From assembly GCF_000612805.1 (NCBI RefSeq), contig NZ_HG964408.1, positions 186,001-250,000 on the forward strand: a stretch of DNA of 64,000 bases, in the 5' to 3' direction. The notes below the pieces were generated by a model that saw only the letters and a program-made list of their open reading frames with translations, ran no database searches and was not told the origin of the DNA. This document shows positions 1-9,715 of this stretch, piece after piece. Origin of the DNA: Bacillus ndiopicus (GTDB lineage Bacteria; Bacillota; Bacilli; Bacillales_A; Planococcaceae). A program made the position numbers and the translations under genes. The stretch's first letter is position 1; every line of letters begins with the position of its first letter.

Positions 1-1224
1 ATTGCACAAAACGGAAAAATTGCATTACCTGCACCGCCCACGAAGGAAGGATATACATTTGAGGGGTGGTACAAGGAAGCAGGATTGAACACAAAGTGGG
101 ATTTTGCAAATGATAAAGTAACAGCGAATATGACGCTCTATGCCAAATGGTTATTAAATACTTATACAGTAGGCTTTAATACAAATGGCGGATCTTTGGT
201 AGCAAGTCAATCTGTTGCGTATCAACAAAAAGCAACAGAACCTGCAACGCCAACAAGAACAGGCTATACTTTCGCTGGTTGGTATAAAGATGCGCAATTG
301 ACAGAGCAGTGGAATTTTACAACGGATGTTGTAACGCAAAATATAACATTATATGCAAAATGGACAGCAAAACCTATAGTAACACCTCCAGTTAGTGGAG
401 GTGGAGGTAGCACCCCGTCAATTACGTATACAGTTCAATTCCAAACAAATGGTGGTACAGCAATTACGGCACAGACAAAAGACTATAATGATAAAATTGT
501 TGAACCAGTCCCACCAACAAAAGAGGGCTATACATTTGTAGGCTGGTATACAGATAGCGCTTTAACAAAGAAATGGGATTTTACTAAAGATACTGTCCAA
601 GGAAATATGACATTGTATGCAAAGTGGATTGAAAATGTAGAAGATACGACTATACCAGTAGAAAATCCGGATAACACAACTGAGCCAGAACAAGAATTAC
701 CTGCATGTACAACTCAATTTACAGATATTGTGACGCACTGGGCAAAGGACATGATTGAAGATATTGCAGGACGTTGTTGGATTAAGGGCTACCCAGATAG
801 CACATTCAAGCCAAACGACCCAATTCAACGTCAGCATGTAGCTGTGATATTTGCCCGAGCATTTGATTTGCCAGCAACTCGTGAGATGCAGGACTTTACA
901 GATGTTTCAGCAAATCACCGCTATTACGATGCGATTGCGAAAATGTATCAAGCGGGAGTTTTTGATGGGGTAGATGGCAAATTCAAACCAGAGGCACCAA
1001 TGACACGTGCGCATATGGCAAAATTACTTGTGGAAGCATTCGATTTAACATCGGATGGCACTAGTACATTCCAAGATGTACCTGCCACACATTGGGCAAA
1101 AGATTATATCGCTATACTAGCAGATAATGAAGTCGCGTTAGGTGATAATGGCAACTTTAAGCCAAATGACCCTGTGACACGCGCTCAATTTGTAGCGTTT
1201 ATGTATCGAGCATTACATTTATAA
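1..1224 (+). CDS. SLH-domain surface protein with InlB-type B repeats, 5' truncated by window edge
   Basis: The reading frame is open from base 1, so the start lies outside the window. The visible 407 residues hold three Listeria-Bacteroides (InlB B) repeats, recognised by GYTF.GWY and NMTLYAKW signatures, then a Pro/Gly/Ser linker, then three SLH domains (FTDIVTHWAKDMI, FTDVSANHRYYDAI, FQDVPATHWAKDYI). SLH domains bind pyruvylated secondary cell-wall polymer, so the protein is very probably displayed non-covalently on the cell wall. The last 1 kb is almost identical at DNA level to the end of the next gene. The N-terminal functional part is not visible, so ligand or activity cannot be inferred. 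A terminator follows directly. Confidence 0.9.
   Translation: MAQNGKIALPAPPTKEGYTFEGWYKEAGLNTKWDFANDKVTANMTLYAKWLLNTYTVGFNTNGGSLVASQSVAYQQKATEPATPTRTGYTFAGWYKDAQLTEQWNFTTDVVTQNITLYAKWTAKPIVTPPVSGGGGSTPSITYTVQFQTNGGTAITAQTKDYNDKIVEPVPPTKEGYTFVGWYTDSALTKKWDFTKDTVQGNMTLYAKWIENVEDTTIPVENPDNTTEPEQELPACTTQFTDIVTHWAKDMIEDIAGRCWIKGYPDSTFKPNDPIQRQHVAVIFARAFDLPATREMQDFTDVSANHRYYDAIAKMYQAGVFDGVDGKFKPEAPMTRAHMAKLLVEAFDLTSDGTSTFQDVPATHWAKDYIAILADNEVALGDNGNFKPNDPVTRAQFVAFMYRALHL
181..1210 (+). repeat. Long direct repeat, copy 1 (InlB repeats plus SLH coding region)
   Basis: This segment matches 4086-5103 with only scattered substitutions and a small length change in the linker before the SLH domains (offset shifts from 3905 to 3893). 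It points to a recent tandem gene duplication or to continuing gene conversion between two surface-protein genes. Confidence 0.85.
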
Positions 1225-1232
1225 TTTAAAAT

Positions 1233-1272
1233 AGCTACTCTAGCGATTTTTTTGCTTGAGTAGCTGTTTTTA
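1233..1272 (+). terminator. Intrinsic terminator after the first SLH gene
   Basis: Stem AGCTACTC / GAGTAGCT (1233-1240 and 1258-1265), with AGC/GCT pairing inside the loop, followed by a short T run. Confidence 0.8.
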
Positions 1273-1412
1273 TGTAATTCGATTCTTTCATTTTTCTTTC
1301 ATTTGCATATGATATCTTCTTTTTGAAGTGATGATTGAACTAAAGGGGGAATGGATATTGTTCCACATGGATAAAGAAAGTGATTGATAACGAATGGATG
1401 AGGAGGAAGAGG

Positions 1413-4400
1413 ATGAAAAAATCATTGCATCAAACTGTATTGAAGCTATTAGTTTGTCTATTAGTGGCGCAGGCTTTTTTTGGTAGCCTTCCAATGGAGG
1501 CGGCTTCTGTACTAACAGTGGAATTACAAACAAATGGGCAGCCTTACTATGAAGAAGAAGTTGCAACAGATCCAGTGACTATTTATGTTACTGTTAGTAC
1601 TTCAGACAGTGCCAATGTGCAAATTTCACAGGATTTAGGTGCATCATGGCAGCCATTTGATCGCAATTTACCACTGATACTAGAGGAAGTAGGAACGCAT
1701 TATATATGGCTACGAATTGAGGGGCAAGAAGAGGTGGAAAAGCGACAGGTTCGTATCGCTCCATCCCCAAAGGCATTGGCAGCACTAGCTACTGTGGTTG
1801 TTTATGTGGATGCAGATGCAAGTGGAAATAATGATGGATCGAGCTGGGCAAATGCCTTCACAGATCTACAGAGTGCTTTAGCATCAACTGTAGGGGGTGA
1901 AGAAATTTGGATTGCTGAAGGGATATATAAACCAACAGCAGGTGTAGATCGCGGAATTTCTTTTAAAATGAAAGATAATGTAGCTATTTATGGTGGATTT
2001 GCAGGGACAGAACAAATTAAAGATGAGCGCAATTTGGAAGATCATCCAACGATTTTAAGTGGAGATATTGGCGTAGCGAATGATAAAACTGACAATAGCT
2101 ACCATGTGTTTCATAATGCCTTATTAAATGAAACAGCTATACTAGATAGCGTCATCATTAGAGACGGCGTAGGAGAATTAAATGGAGGAGGCATTAATGC
2201 TCGTTATGGGGGCGGTATGTTCAATGAGACGAATAGTAGCCCCACATTAAACAATGTTCAGTTCGAAGACAACGAGTCTTTATGGGGGGGAGGTATAGCT
2301 AATTTGGATGCCAGCAGCCCATCATTGAACAATGTTCGATTCAAAAATAATAGAGCTAGTTATGATGGGGCCGGTATGCTTAATGAGGATTCTGGCAACC
2401 TAATATTACAAAATGTTCAATTTGAGGATAATAGAGCTTCGAATAGTGGGGGAGGCATAGCTAATAAGGGAGACTCTAATCTTACACTAATGAACGTCCA
2501 ATTTAAAAATAACCAGGCAAGTGGAAACGGAGGTGGCATACTTACCGCAGGTGATAGCTTAACGTTAATTAATATACAGTTCGAAGCCAACACAGCTTAT
2601 AATGGCGGTGGTCTAATTAGTTTTGGTAGTGGTGATTTAGATTTAACAGAAGTCTTCTTTGAAAATAATACAGCCATTAGGGATGGAGGCGGTATGTATA
2701 ACGGTAATCTTGGCAATTCGAAATTAGTAAATGTGCAATTTAAAGGCAATGAGGGGGATAATGGTGGTGGTATGTATAGCGGTTATGGTTCCCCAAAGCT
2801 AATAAATGTGCAATTTGAAAACAATAAGGCTGCTAACGATGGAGGCGGCATGTATAACGAGGGTAGTAGTCCAGAGTTAGATAATGTCCAATTCAAAAAT
2901 AACGTATCTGACGAGGATGGGGGCGGTATGTTTAACCGCAATAGTAATCCAGTGTTAGAGAATGTCCAATTCGAAGGTAATACGGCCGTTGAAGATGGGG
3001 CAGGTATGTTTAACACTGATGCTAGTGAGTTGACATTAACCGATGTAATGTTTAAAGACAACGTAACGAACCTTAATGGAGGCGGCATCTATAATCGTGA
3101 AAGTAATCTAAAGTTAGAGAACGTGCAATTTAAAGACAATATGGCTGATGAAAGTGGAGGCGGCATATTTAACACTAATGTTAGTGAGTCAACGTTGATT
3201 CATGTAATGTTTGAGGGAAACAACGCTAACCTTGATGGAGGGGGCATTTCTAACGAGAGTAGTCATCCTACGTTAATAAATGTGCAGTTCAAAAGCAACA
3301 CAGCTACTGATTATGGAGGCGGTCTAAATAATATTGACAGTAATCCCGTACTAATCAATGGGTTATTCCAAGAGAATACGGTTTTAAATGGTGAGGGAAA
3401 TGCCATATTTAATGCTGGAAATAGCAAAACTATATTAACCAATGTGACGATGACTCATAATGGTGCGCAAAATAACACATATGCAACGATTTATAGCAAT
3501 CCTGCTAGTGTTACAGACATTCGCAATAGCTTGATTGTAGGAAATAACGGGGTAGCAATAGATGGTTCAACGACAATGGCTTATAGCATTGTCGGAGATG
3601 CTGAAGATGCTATATTCTATGATGCAATAGGTCAGGTTTCTGGGGAAGTCTTTAAAGCAACAGAGATTTTTCGAGATTTTGCACAGGTTGATTTGCGTTT
3701 GCGTGAAGGCTCTCCTGCGATTAATAAAGGCAACAATGCCTTCAACAGTGAATTAAAAGACCTTGCTCGCAATCCTCGTGTGCAAGGAGCAAGTATTGAT
3801 TTAGGCGCATATGAAACTGCCCTCTATACAATTATCTATGATAAGAATGGTGCAACGAGCGGGGACGTACCAACTGATGCACATGAGTATGTTACAGATG
3901 CTAGCGTAATTATAGCTGATAATATAGGGCAACTGAGGAAAGCAGGATTTATTTTTGCTGGATGGAATACAAACAGGGATGGTAGTGGCGTGGATTATAA
4001 AGCTGGTGACACATTTAACATGGGTGTAGCCAATATCACACTCTATGCAAAATGGGAAGTAGCCTACCATACACTAGCCTTTGCTACAAATGGCGGATCT
4101 GTGATAGCAAGTCAATCTGTTGCGTATCAACAAAAAGCAACAGAACCTGCAACACCAACAAGAACAGGCTATACTTTCGCTGGTTGGTATAAAGATGCGC
4201 AATTGACAGAGCAATGGAATTTTACAACGGATGTTGTAACGCAAAATATAACATTATATGCAAAATGGACAGCAAAACCTATAGTAACACCTCCAGTTAG
4301 TGGAGGTGGAGGTAGCACCCCGTCAATTACGTATACAGTTCAATTCCAAACAAATGGTGGTACAGCAATTACGGCACAGACAAAAGACTATAATGATAAA

Positions 4401-5126
4401 ATTGTTGAACCAGTCCCACCAACAAAAGAGGGCTATACATTTGCAGGCTGGTATATAGATATTGCCTTAACAAAGGAATGGCATTTTGATACAGATGTTG
4501 TGAAAGAAAGTATGACATTGTATGCGAAATGGGTGAAAAACGCGGAGGATGAAGTGGAACAAGTAGAGCCGCCAATCGAAAAACCACCAGTGTCTACATG
4601 TCCGATTCAATTTATCGACATTGCTACGCACTGGGCAAAGGACATGATTGAAGATATTGCAGGACGTTGTTGGATTAAGGGCTACCCAGATAGCACATTC
4701 AAGCCAAACGACCCAATCCAACGTCAGCATGTAGCTGTGATATTTGCCCGAGCATTTGATTTGCCAGCAACTCGCGAGATGCAGGACTTTACAGATGTTT
4801 CAGCAAGTCACCGCTATTACGATGCGATTGCGAAAATGTATCAAGCAGGAGTTTTTGATGGGGTAGATGGCAAATTCAAACCAGAGGCACCAATGACACG
4901 TGCGCATATGGCAAAGGTACTTGTGCAAGTATTCGATTTAACATCGGATGGCACTAGTACATTCCAAGATGTACCTGCCATACATTGGGCAAAGGATTAT
5001 ATCGTTATACTAGCAGATAATGAAATCGCGTTAGGTGATAATGGCAACTTTAAGCCAAATGACCCTGTGACACGCGCTCAATTTGTAGCGTTTATGTATC
5101 GAGCAATGCACATTATCGAAAAATAA
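1413..5126 (+). CDS. Large SLH-anchored beta-helix surface protein
   Basis: 1237 aa from an ATG at 1413 with AGGAGG 6 nt upstream; an in-frame GTG at 1380 lacks a ribosome site. In order: signal peptide (about 1-32, ending MEAAS), a Y(V)DADASG/WANAF segment typical of right-handed beta-helix proteins (from about 131), about 20 short repeats of the type NVQF.NN.A...GGGM.N (about 246-690, polymorphic-membrane-protein/parallel beta-helix type), three InlB B repeats (about 805-1035) and three SLH domains (about 1062-1237). It is probably a secreted adhesin or polysaccharide-interacting protein held on the wall by SLH domains. The C-terminal third is nearly identical to that of the preceding gene, suggesting a shared anchoring cassette with different N-terminal parts. 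Confidence 0.9.
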   Translation: MKKSLHQTVLKLLVCLLVAQAFFGSLPMEAASVLTVELQTNGQPYYEEEVATDPVTIYVTVSTSDSANVQISQDLGASWQPFDRNLPLILEEVGTHYIWLRIEGQEEVEKRQVRIAPSPKALAALATVVVYVDADASGNNDGSSWANAFTDLQSALASTVGGEEIWIAEGIYKPTAGVDRGISFKMKDNVAIYGGFAGTEQIKDERNLEDHPTILSGDIGVANDKTDNSYHVFHNALLNETAILDSVIIRDGVGELNGGGINARYGGGMFNETNSSPTLNNVQFEDNESLWGGGIANLDASSPSLNNVRFKNNRASYDGAGMLNEDSGNLILQNVQFEDNRASNSGGGIANKGDSNLTLMNVQFKNNQASGNGGGILTAGDSLTLINIQFEANTAYNGGGLISFGSGDLDLTEVFFENNTAIRDGGGMYNGNLGNSKLVNVQFKGNEGDNGGGMYSGYGSPKLINVQFENNKAANDGGGMYNEGSSPELDNVQFKNNVSDEDGGGMFNRNSNPVLENVQFEGNTAVEDGAGMFNTDASELTLTDVMFKDNVTNLNGGGIYNRESNLKLENVQFKDNMADESGGGIFNTNVSESTLIHVMFEGNNANLDGGGISNESSHPTLINVQFKSNTATDYGGGLNNIDSNPVLINGLFQENTVLNGEGNAIFNAGNSKTILTNVTMTHNGAQNNTYATIYSNPASVTDIRNSLIVGNNGVAIDGSTTMAYSIVGDAEDAIFYDAIGQVSGEVFKATEIFRDFAQVDLRLREGSPAINKGNNAFNSELKDLARNPRVQGASIDLGAYETALYTIIYDKNGATSGDVPTDAHEYVTDASVIIADNIGQLRKAGFIFAGWNTNRDGSGVDYKAGDTFNMGVANITLYAKWEVAYHTLAFATNGGSVIASQSVAYQQKATEPATPTRTGYTFAGWYKDAQLTEQWNFTTDVVTQNITLYAKWTAKPIVTPPVSGGGGSTPSITYTVQFQTNGGTAITAQTKDYNDKIVEPVPPTKEGYTFAGWYIDIALTKEWHFDTDVVKESMTLYAKWVKNAEDEVEQVEPPIEKPPVSTCPIQFIDIATHWAKDMIEDIAGRCWIKGYPDSTFKPNDPIQRQHVAVIFARAFDLPATREMQDFTDVSASHRYYDAIAKMYQAGVFDGVDGKFKPEAPMTRAHMAKVLVQVFDLTSDGTSTFQDVPAIHWAKDYIVILADNEIALGDNGNFKPNDPVTRAQFVAFMYRAMHIIEK
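4086..5103 (+). repeat. Long direct repeat, copy 2
   Basis: Counterpart of 181-1210. Identity extends through codon-silent positions, so it is DNA-level and not only protein-level conservation. Confidence 0.85.
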
Positions 5127-5131
5127 AAAAA

Positions 5132-5171
5132 CTGTCGGGGAAGCATTTAGTAGCTTTCTCGGCAGCTTTTT
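5132..5171 (+). terminator. Intrinsic terminator after the beta-helix SLH gene
   Basis: 13-bp stem with two G-T pairs (CTGTCGGGGAAGC / GCTTTCTCGGCAG) followed by CTTTTT. Confidence 0.85.
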
Positions 5172-5261
5172 GCATTTTCACGCTATCGAAGTGCTTGATA
5201 TTCTAGCATGTATTTAATACTTGTCGTATACTAAAATAGAAAAATGGTATCTGGAGGAAGT

Positions 5262-6830
5262 ATGAAAAAGAAAAATAGTAAATGGAAATTTGTTAGTTTA
5301 GTCGCGATGATTTTTGCTTTATGTCTATCAACAATCGCCGTTAACCCAGCAGCAGCAAGCACTGCACAGCCGAAAAGGGAAATGCGTGCTGTCTGGATTT
5401 CAACGGTGCTAAATATTGATATGAAAGCAGGTATGAATAAGGAGCAATACACAGCTTGGGTGCGTAAAACATTAGATAAGTTAAAGGCAAGCAAGTTAAA
5501 TACAGTTATTTATCAAGTAAGGCCGACAAATGATGCGATGTATCCGTCAGAGCTCGCACCATGGTCTTCATACATAACGGGGAAAAAGCAAGGAACAAAC
5601 CCGGGCTACGACCCGCTTGCAATTATGGTAGAGGAAGCACATAAGCGAGGCATGGAGTTACATGCATGGATGAATCCGTATCGTGTTACAATGCCTAGCC
5701 AAAAATTAACAGACTTAGCTTCAAATAATGTGGCAAGAACAAATCCAAGCTGGGTTGTTAAATATGGCAAGCAATATTATTTAAATCCTGGTTTGCCAGA
5801 AGTGCAAAACTATTTAGTGGAAACGGTAAAAGAGCTAGTAGCCAATTATGATATCGATGCAATCCATATGGATGATTATTTTTATCCATACAAAATTGCG
5901 AAAGAAGCCTTCCCAGATCAAGCAGCCTATAAAAAATATGGTGGTTCCTTTAAAAAAGTGGAAGACTGGCGACGAGATAATGTCAATCAGCTCGTAGAAA
6001 ACCTGTATACAACTATTAAAGAGACAAAGCCACATGTACAATTTGGTATTTCACCATTTGGCGTATGGCGCAATAAATCTCTGGATAAAACAGGAAGTGA
6101 TACGAAGGCAGGCGTCAATAATTATGACGATTTATACGCGGACGTAAGAACATGGATTAAAAATGGCACGATTGATTACATTACACCACAAATTTATTGG
6201 TCAAGAACGTTATCTGTTGCGAAATATGGGACGTTGCTAGATTGGTGGAGCCATGAAGTGCGAACTTATGCAAAGGTCCATCCAGTTCAATTGTATATTG
6301 GTCTTGCTGATTACAAAGTTGGCAATGACAGTGATGCAGCATGGAAAAATAAAATGGAATTGCCAAGTCAAATAATAGCGAATCGCTCGGAAAAGACAGC
6401 AGCCATGGGGCAAATGCATTTTTCTTTAAAAAGCATACAAAACAATAAATTAGGTTATGCAACGATTGTCAACGAGCAGCTATATAACTATACAGCGTTG
6501 ACACCAGGGACAACTTGGGATAATGAAACAGCACCAACAGAGCCAACTTTTGTGCAAGTGACGAAGGAAGCAAGTGGTCGCAAAATTGAAATTATAGATG
6601 AAAACACGACACAGGCACGCAAATATGTGATTTATCGTTTTGAAGGGGATGTTGAAGGGGCTTACGATGACCCTAAAAATATAGTGGATGTTGTTTATAA
6701 TATGAATGGTACTACTACGTTTGTGGACAAGACAGCTTCTGCTAAAAAAAGCTACACATACGGCATTACAGCTATATCTGCTACAGGTGTTGAGAGCGAA
6801 GTGGCTTTTGTAGTGTCAGAAGGCAAGTAG
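5262..6830 (+). CDS. Secreted GHL10-family glycoside hydrolase (YngK-like)
   Basis: 522 aa from ATG 5262, chosen over ATG 5244 because GGAGG lies 4 nt upstream. A signal peptide (about 1-31, ending AAAS) precedes a glycosyl-hydrolase-like-10 domain (DUF187/PF02638 family) starting REMRAVWISTV. It contains the family hallmarks VIYQVRPTNDAMYPS, LHAWMNPYRV, AIHMDDYFYPY and FGISPFGVWRN, so a TIM-barrel carbohydrate hydrolase is expected. The last 100 residues resemble a fibronectin-III-like module. Relatives such as B. subtilis YngK are secreted; the substrate is unknown, with cell-wall glycans or exopolysaccharide possible. Single-gene unit bounded by terminators. Confidence 0.88.
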   Translation: MKKKNSKWKFVSLVAMIFALCLSTIAVNPAAASTAQPKREMRAVWISTVLNIDMKAGMNKEQYTAWVRKTLDKLKASKLNTVIYQVRPTNDAMYPSELAPWSSYITGKKQGTNPGYDPLAIMVEEAHKRGMELHAWMNPYRVTMPSQKLTDLASNNVARTNPSWVVKYGKQYYLNPGLPEVQNYLVETVKELVANYDIDAIHMDDYFYPYKIAKEAFPDQAAYKKYGGSFKKVEDWRRDNVNQLVENLYTTIKETKPHVQFGISPFGVWRNKSLDKTGSDTKAGVNNYDDLYADVRTWIKNGTIDYITPQIYWSRTLSVAKYGTLLDWWSHEVRTYAKVHPVQLYIGLADYKVGNDSDAAWKNKMELPSQIIANRSEKTAAMGQMHFSLKSIQNNKLGYATIVNEQLYNYTALTPGTTWDNETAPTEPTFVQVTKEASGRKIEIIDENTTQARKYVIYRFEGDVEGAYDDPKNIVDVVYNMNGTTTFVDKTASAKKSYTYGITAISATGVESEVAFVVSEGK

Positions 6831-6870
6831 TTAGGTCCTTTATCAAAAATCATTAAAGCGCTTGAAATGG

Positions 6871-6918
6871 ATACAGGAATGGCTGGAAATTTTAAATGCC
6901 GGCTATTCCTGTATTTCT
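6871..6918 (+). terminator. Intrinsic terminator after the GHL10 gene
   Basis: 16-bp stem (6871-6886 with 6899-6914, two G-T pairs) followed by TTCTT. It ends just before the ribosome site of the next gene. Confidence 0.75.
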
Positions 6919-6934
6919 TATGAAAGGAGAACAT

Positions 6935-7522
6935 ATGATTATTTGGCTTAATGGAGCTTTTGGCTCAGGTAAAACGACGGCAGCCTATGAGTTAAACAAA
7001 CGCCTGCCAAACTCTTTTGTGTATGATCCTGAAAATGTTGGCTATTTTTTAAATAAAAATCTACCAAAAGCAATGTTGAAGGATAACTTTCAAGATTTCA
7101 AAGAGTGGCGTTCAATGAATGTGGATATGCTGAGATTATTCCTGAGGGAATATGAAGGGCCTATTATCGTGCCAATGACAATTATAAAAAAGCAATATTA
7201 TGATGAAATCATAACCCAGCTGCAAGAGGAGGGTATTACAATTCATCATTTTATTTTATATGCAAATAAAGCAACTTTGACGAAAAGGTTAAATACAAGA
7301 TTAGAATTGCCGAATAGCTGGCCTCGACAACAGATAGCTGCCTGTCTACATGGCTTTGAGTATGAGGTGACAGAAAAGAAAATAGTGACGGACAACTTAA
7401 CAGTCAATCAAGTAGTCCAAGAAATAGCACAGTTAGCGAATTTAGAGCTACTTGCTGATAATCGAAGTAAATTTCAAAGAAAAATAGAGCACATTAAAAT
7501 ATTATTAAAGCATATTCGGTAA
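6935..7522 (+). CDS. tmrB: TmrB-like tunicamycin-resistance ATP-binding protein
   Basis: 195 aa from ATG 6935 (AAAGGAGA 4 nt upstream); longer in-frame starts at 6896 and 6920 overlap the preceding terminator or the ribosome site. It starts MIIWLNGAFGSGKTTAAYEL with a P-loop GAFGSGKT, and carries VYDPENVGY and IIVPMTII, all features I recognise from B. subtilis TmrB (197 aa). TmrB is a membrane-associated ATP-binding protein that confers tunicamycin resistance. The family also includes generic AAA/kinase-like proteins, so the resistance phenotype is inferred from similarity only. No obvious operon partner; the gene stands alone before lepA. Confidence 0.8.
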   Translation: MIIWLNGAFGSGKTTAAYELNKRLPNSFVYDPENVGYFLNKNLPKAMLKDNFQDFKEWRSMNVDMLRLFLREYEGPIIVPMTIIKKQYYDEIITQLQEEGITIHHFILYANKATLTKRLNTRLELPNSWPRQQIAACLHGFEYEVTEKKIVTDNLTVNQVVQEIAQLANLELLADNRSKFQRKIEHIKILLKHIR

Positions 7523-7694
7523 TTTACTTACATGCTATATTACAAACTATTTAGGCTTTGAATTGGACATATTAGTGCCATATATGGCTCTGAAATGTTG
7601 ATACCATGGCATTTCTATTCAGTCTAATGTTGTGCTTTGTGTATTATTCATAGTATAATTTAAAATAGTTTACATTTAGGAGAGAACATACTAT

Positions 7695-9524
7695 ATGAAC
7701 CGAGAAGAACGTTTAAAACGACAAGAAAATATCCGAAATTTCTCGATTATTGCCCATATTGATCACGGGAAATCGACATTAGCGGACAGACTTTTAGAAG
7801 CAACGCAAACAGTGACACAGCGCGAAATGAAATCACAGCTACTGGATTCAATGGATTTAGAGCGTGAGCGCGGCATTACGATTAAATTAAATGCTGTACA
7901 ATTGAAATATTTAGCAAAGAATGGAGAAACATATACATTCCATTTAATCGATACACCTGGGCACGTCGATTTTACCTATGAGGTATCACGTTCCTTAGCT
8001 GCATGTGAAGGGGCTATTTTAGTAGTTGATGCGGCGCAAGGTATTGAAGCGCAGACACTTGCGAATGTTTATTTAGCATTAGATAATGATTTAGAAATTT
8101 TACCTGTTATTAATAAAATCGACTTACCAGCAGCTGATCCAGAGCGTGTGAAGCAGGAAATTGAAGATGTTATTGGCTTAGATGCATCAGAAGCTGTTTT
8201 AGCATCTGCAAAAGCTGGTATTGGTATTGAAGATATTTTAGAGCAGGTTGTTGAGAAAGTGCCTGCACCAACTGGTGATCCTGAGGCACCATTACAAGCA
8301 TTAATTTTTGACTCTGTTTATGATGCATATAAAGGCGTTATTATTTCAATCCGAATCGTTAATGGTACAGTGAAGCCAGGCGATAAAATTCGCATGATGG
8401 CTACAGGTGCTGAGTTTGAAGTAATTGAAGTGGGAATTCATACACCAAAGGCAGTACCTCAAGCAGAATTAACAGTAGGTGATGTAGGTTACTTAACAGC
8501 ATCTATCAAAAATGTAGGCGATACACGCGTTGGGGATACGGTGACATTTGCAGGTAATAAAGCGGCAGCAGAGGCATTGCCAGGTTATCGTAAGTTAAAT
8601 CCAATGGTATTCTGTGGTTTATACCCAATCGATACAGCAAAATATAATGATTTACGTGAAGCATTAGAAAAATTAGAGCTAAACGACTCTGCATTACAGT
8701 ATGAGCCAGAAACTTCACAGGCGCTTGGTTTCGGTTTCCGCTGTGGCTTCTTAGGCTTATTGCACATGGAAATTATTCAAGAGCGTATAGAACGTGAGTT
8801 TAATATTGATTTAATTACGACAGCCCCTTCTGTTATTTATGAAGTATTTATGACAGATGGTTCGTCAATTCGAGTGGATAACCCATCAATGATGCCTGAT
8901 CCACAAAAAATTGACCGCATTGAAGAACCGTATGTAAAAGCGACAATTATGGTGCCAAACGATTATGTAGGTGCAGTAATGGAGCTTTGTCAAATGAAGC
9001 GCGGTAATTTCATGGGAATGGATTATCTTGATACATCTCGTGTCAGCATCCAATATGAAATTCCACTTTCTGAAATTGTCTATGACTTCTTCGACTACTT
9101 AAAATCAAATACGAAAGGCTATGCATCATTTGACTATGAGTTAATTGGTTACAAGCCTTCGAAACTTGTGAAGATGGACATTTTATTAAATGGCGAACAA
9201 GTGGATGCATTAAGCTTTATCGTGCACCGTGATTTCGCATACGATCGCGGTAAAGTAATTGTAGAAAAACTGAAAGAATTAATTCCTAGACAGCAATTCG
9301 AAGTGCCTATACAAGCAGCAATTGGACAAAAAATTGTTGCACGCTCTACAATCAAAGCAATCCGTAAAAACGTACTTGCCAAATGTTATGGTGGAGATAT
9401 TTCCCGTAAACGTAAGCTTCTGGATAAGCAAAAAGAAGGTAAGAAACGCATGAAGCAAGTAGGCTCTGTAGAAGTTCCTCAGGAAGCATTCATGGCTGTT
9501 CTGAAAATGGATGATTCGAAATAG
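7695..9524 (+). CDS. lepA: Elongation factor 4 (LepA), back-translocating ribosomal GTPase
   Basis: 609 aa, full family length. The G domain shows AHIDHGKST (P loop), RGITI, DTPGH and NKID; the C-terminal domain ends with the LepA-typical [18 protein letters not shown]4 binds ribosomes and affects initiation or back-translocation under stress. AGGAGAG lies 10 nt before the ATG, and a weak promoter-like TATAAT occurs near 7655. In Bacillus lepA is directly followed by hemW; here about 5.8 kb of other genes intervene. Confidence 0.98.
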   Translation: MNREERLKRQENIRNFSIIAHIDHGKSTLADRLLEATQTVTQREMKSQLLDSMDLERERGITIKLNAVQLKYLAKNGETYTFHLIDTPGHVDFTYEVSRSLAACEGAILVVDAAQGIEAQTLANVYLALDNDLEILPVINKIDLPAADPERVKQEIEDVIGLDASEAVLASAKAGIGIEDILEQVVEKVPAPTGDPEAPLQALIFDSVYDAYKGVIISIRIVNGTVKPGDKIRMMATGAEFEVIEVGIHTPKAVPQAELTVGDVGYLTASIKNVGDTRVGDTVTFAGNKAAAEALPGYRKLNPMVFCGLYPIDTAKYNDLREALEKLELNDSALQYEPETSQALGFGFRCGFLGLLHMEIIQERIEREFNIDLITTAPSVIYEVFMTDGSSIRVDNPSMMPDPQKIDRIEEPYVKATIMVPNDYVGAVMELCQMKRGNFMGMDYLDTSRVSIQYEIPLSEIVYDFFDYLKSNTKGYASFDYELIGYKPSKLVKMDILLNGEQVDALSFIVHRDFAYDRGKVIVEKLKELIPRQQFEVPIQAAIGQKIVARSTIKAIRKNVLAKCYGGDISRKRKLLDKQKEGKKRMKQVGSVEVPQEAFMAVLKMDDSK

Positions 9525-9600
9525 GAAGCGTCTCATAATTAAAAGCGAATAAAGAGTAAATTCCAATCACTTATTAAGAAGGATTGGCTAAACATTAGAA

Positions 9601-9637
9601 AAACCAGAATGGAGAGATTCATTCTGGTTTAATTTTC
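9601..9637 (+). terminator. Intrinsic terminator downstream of lepA
   Basis: 11-bp perfect stem AAACCAGAATG / CATTCTGGTTT followed by AATTTTC. It could also stop minus-strand transcription from the repeat gene to its right. Confidence 0.85.
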
Positions 9638-9715
9638 GTGTTCACTACAGTTTTGAGTGGTTTATTTAATGTTTATACCTAATAAAGTGGTAATGCAAAA
9701 AAAATTCTACTTATC

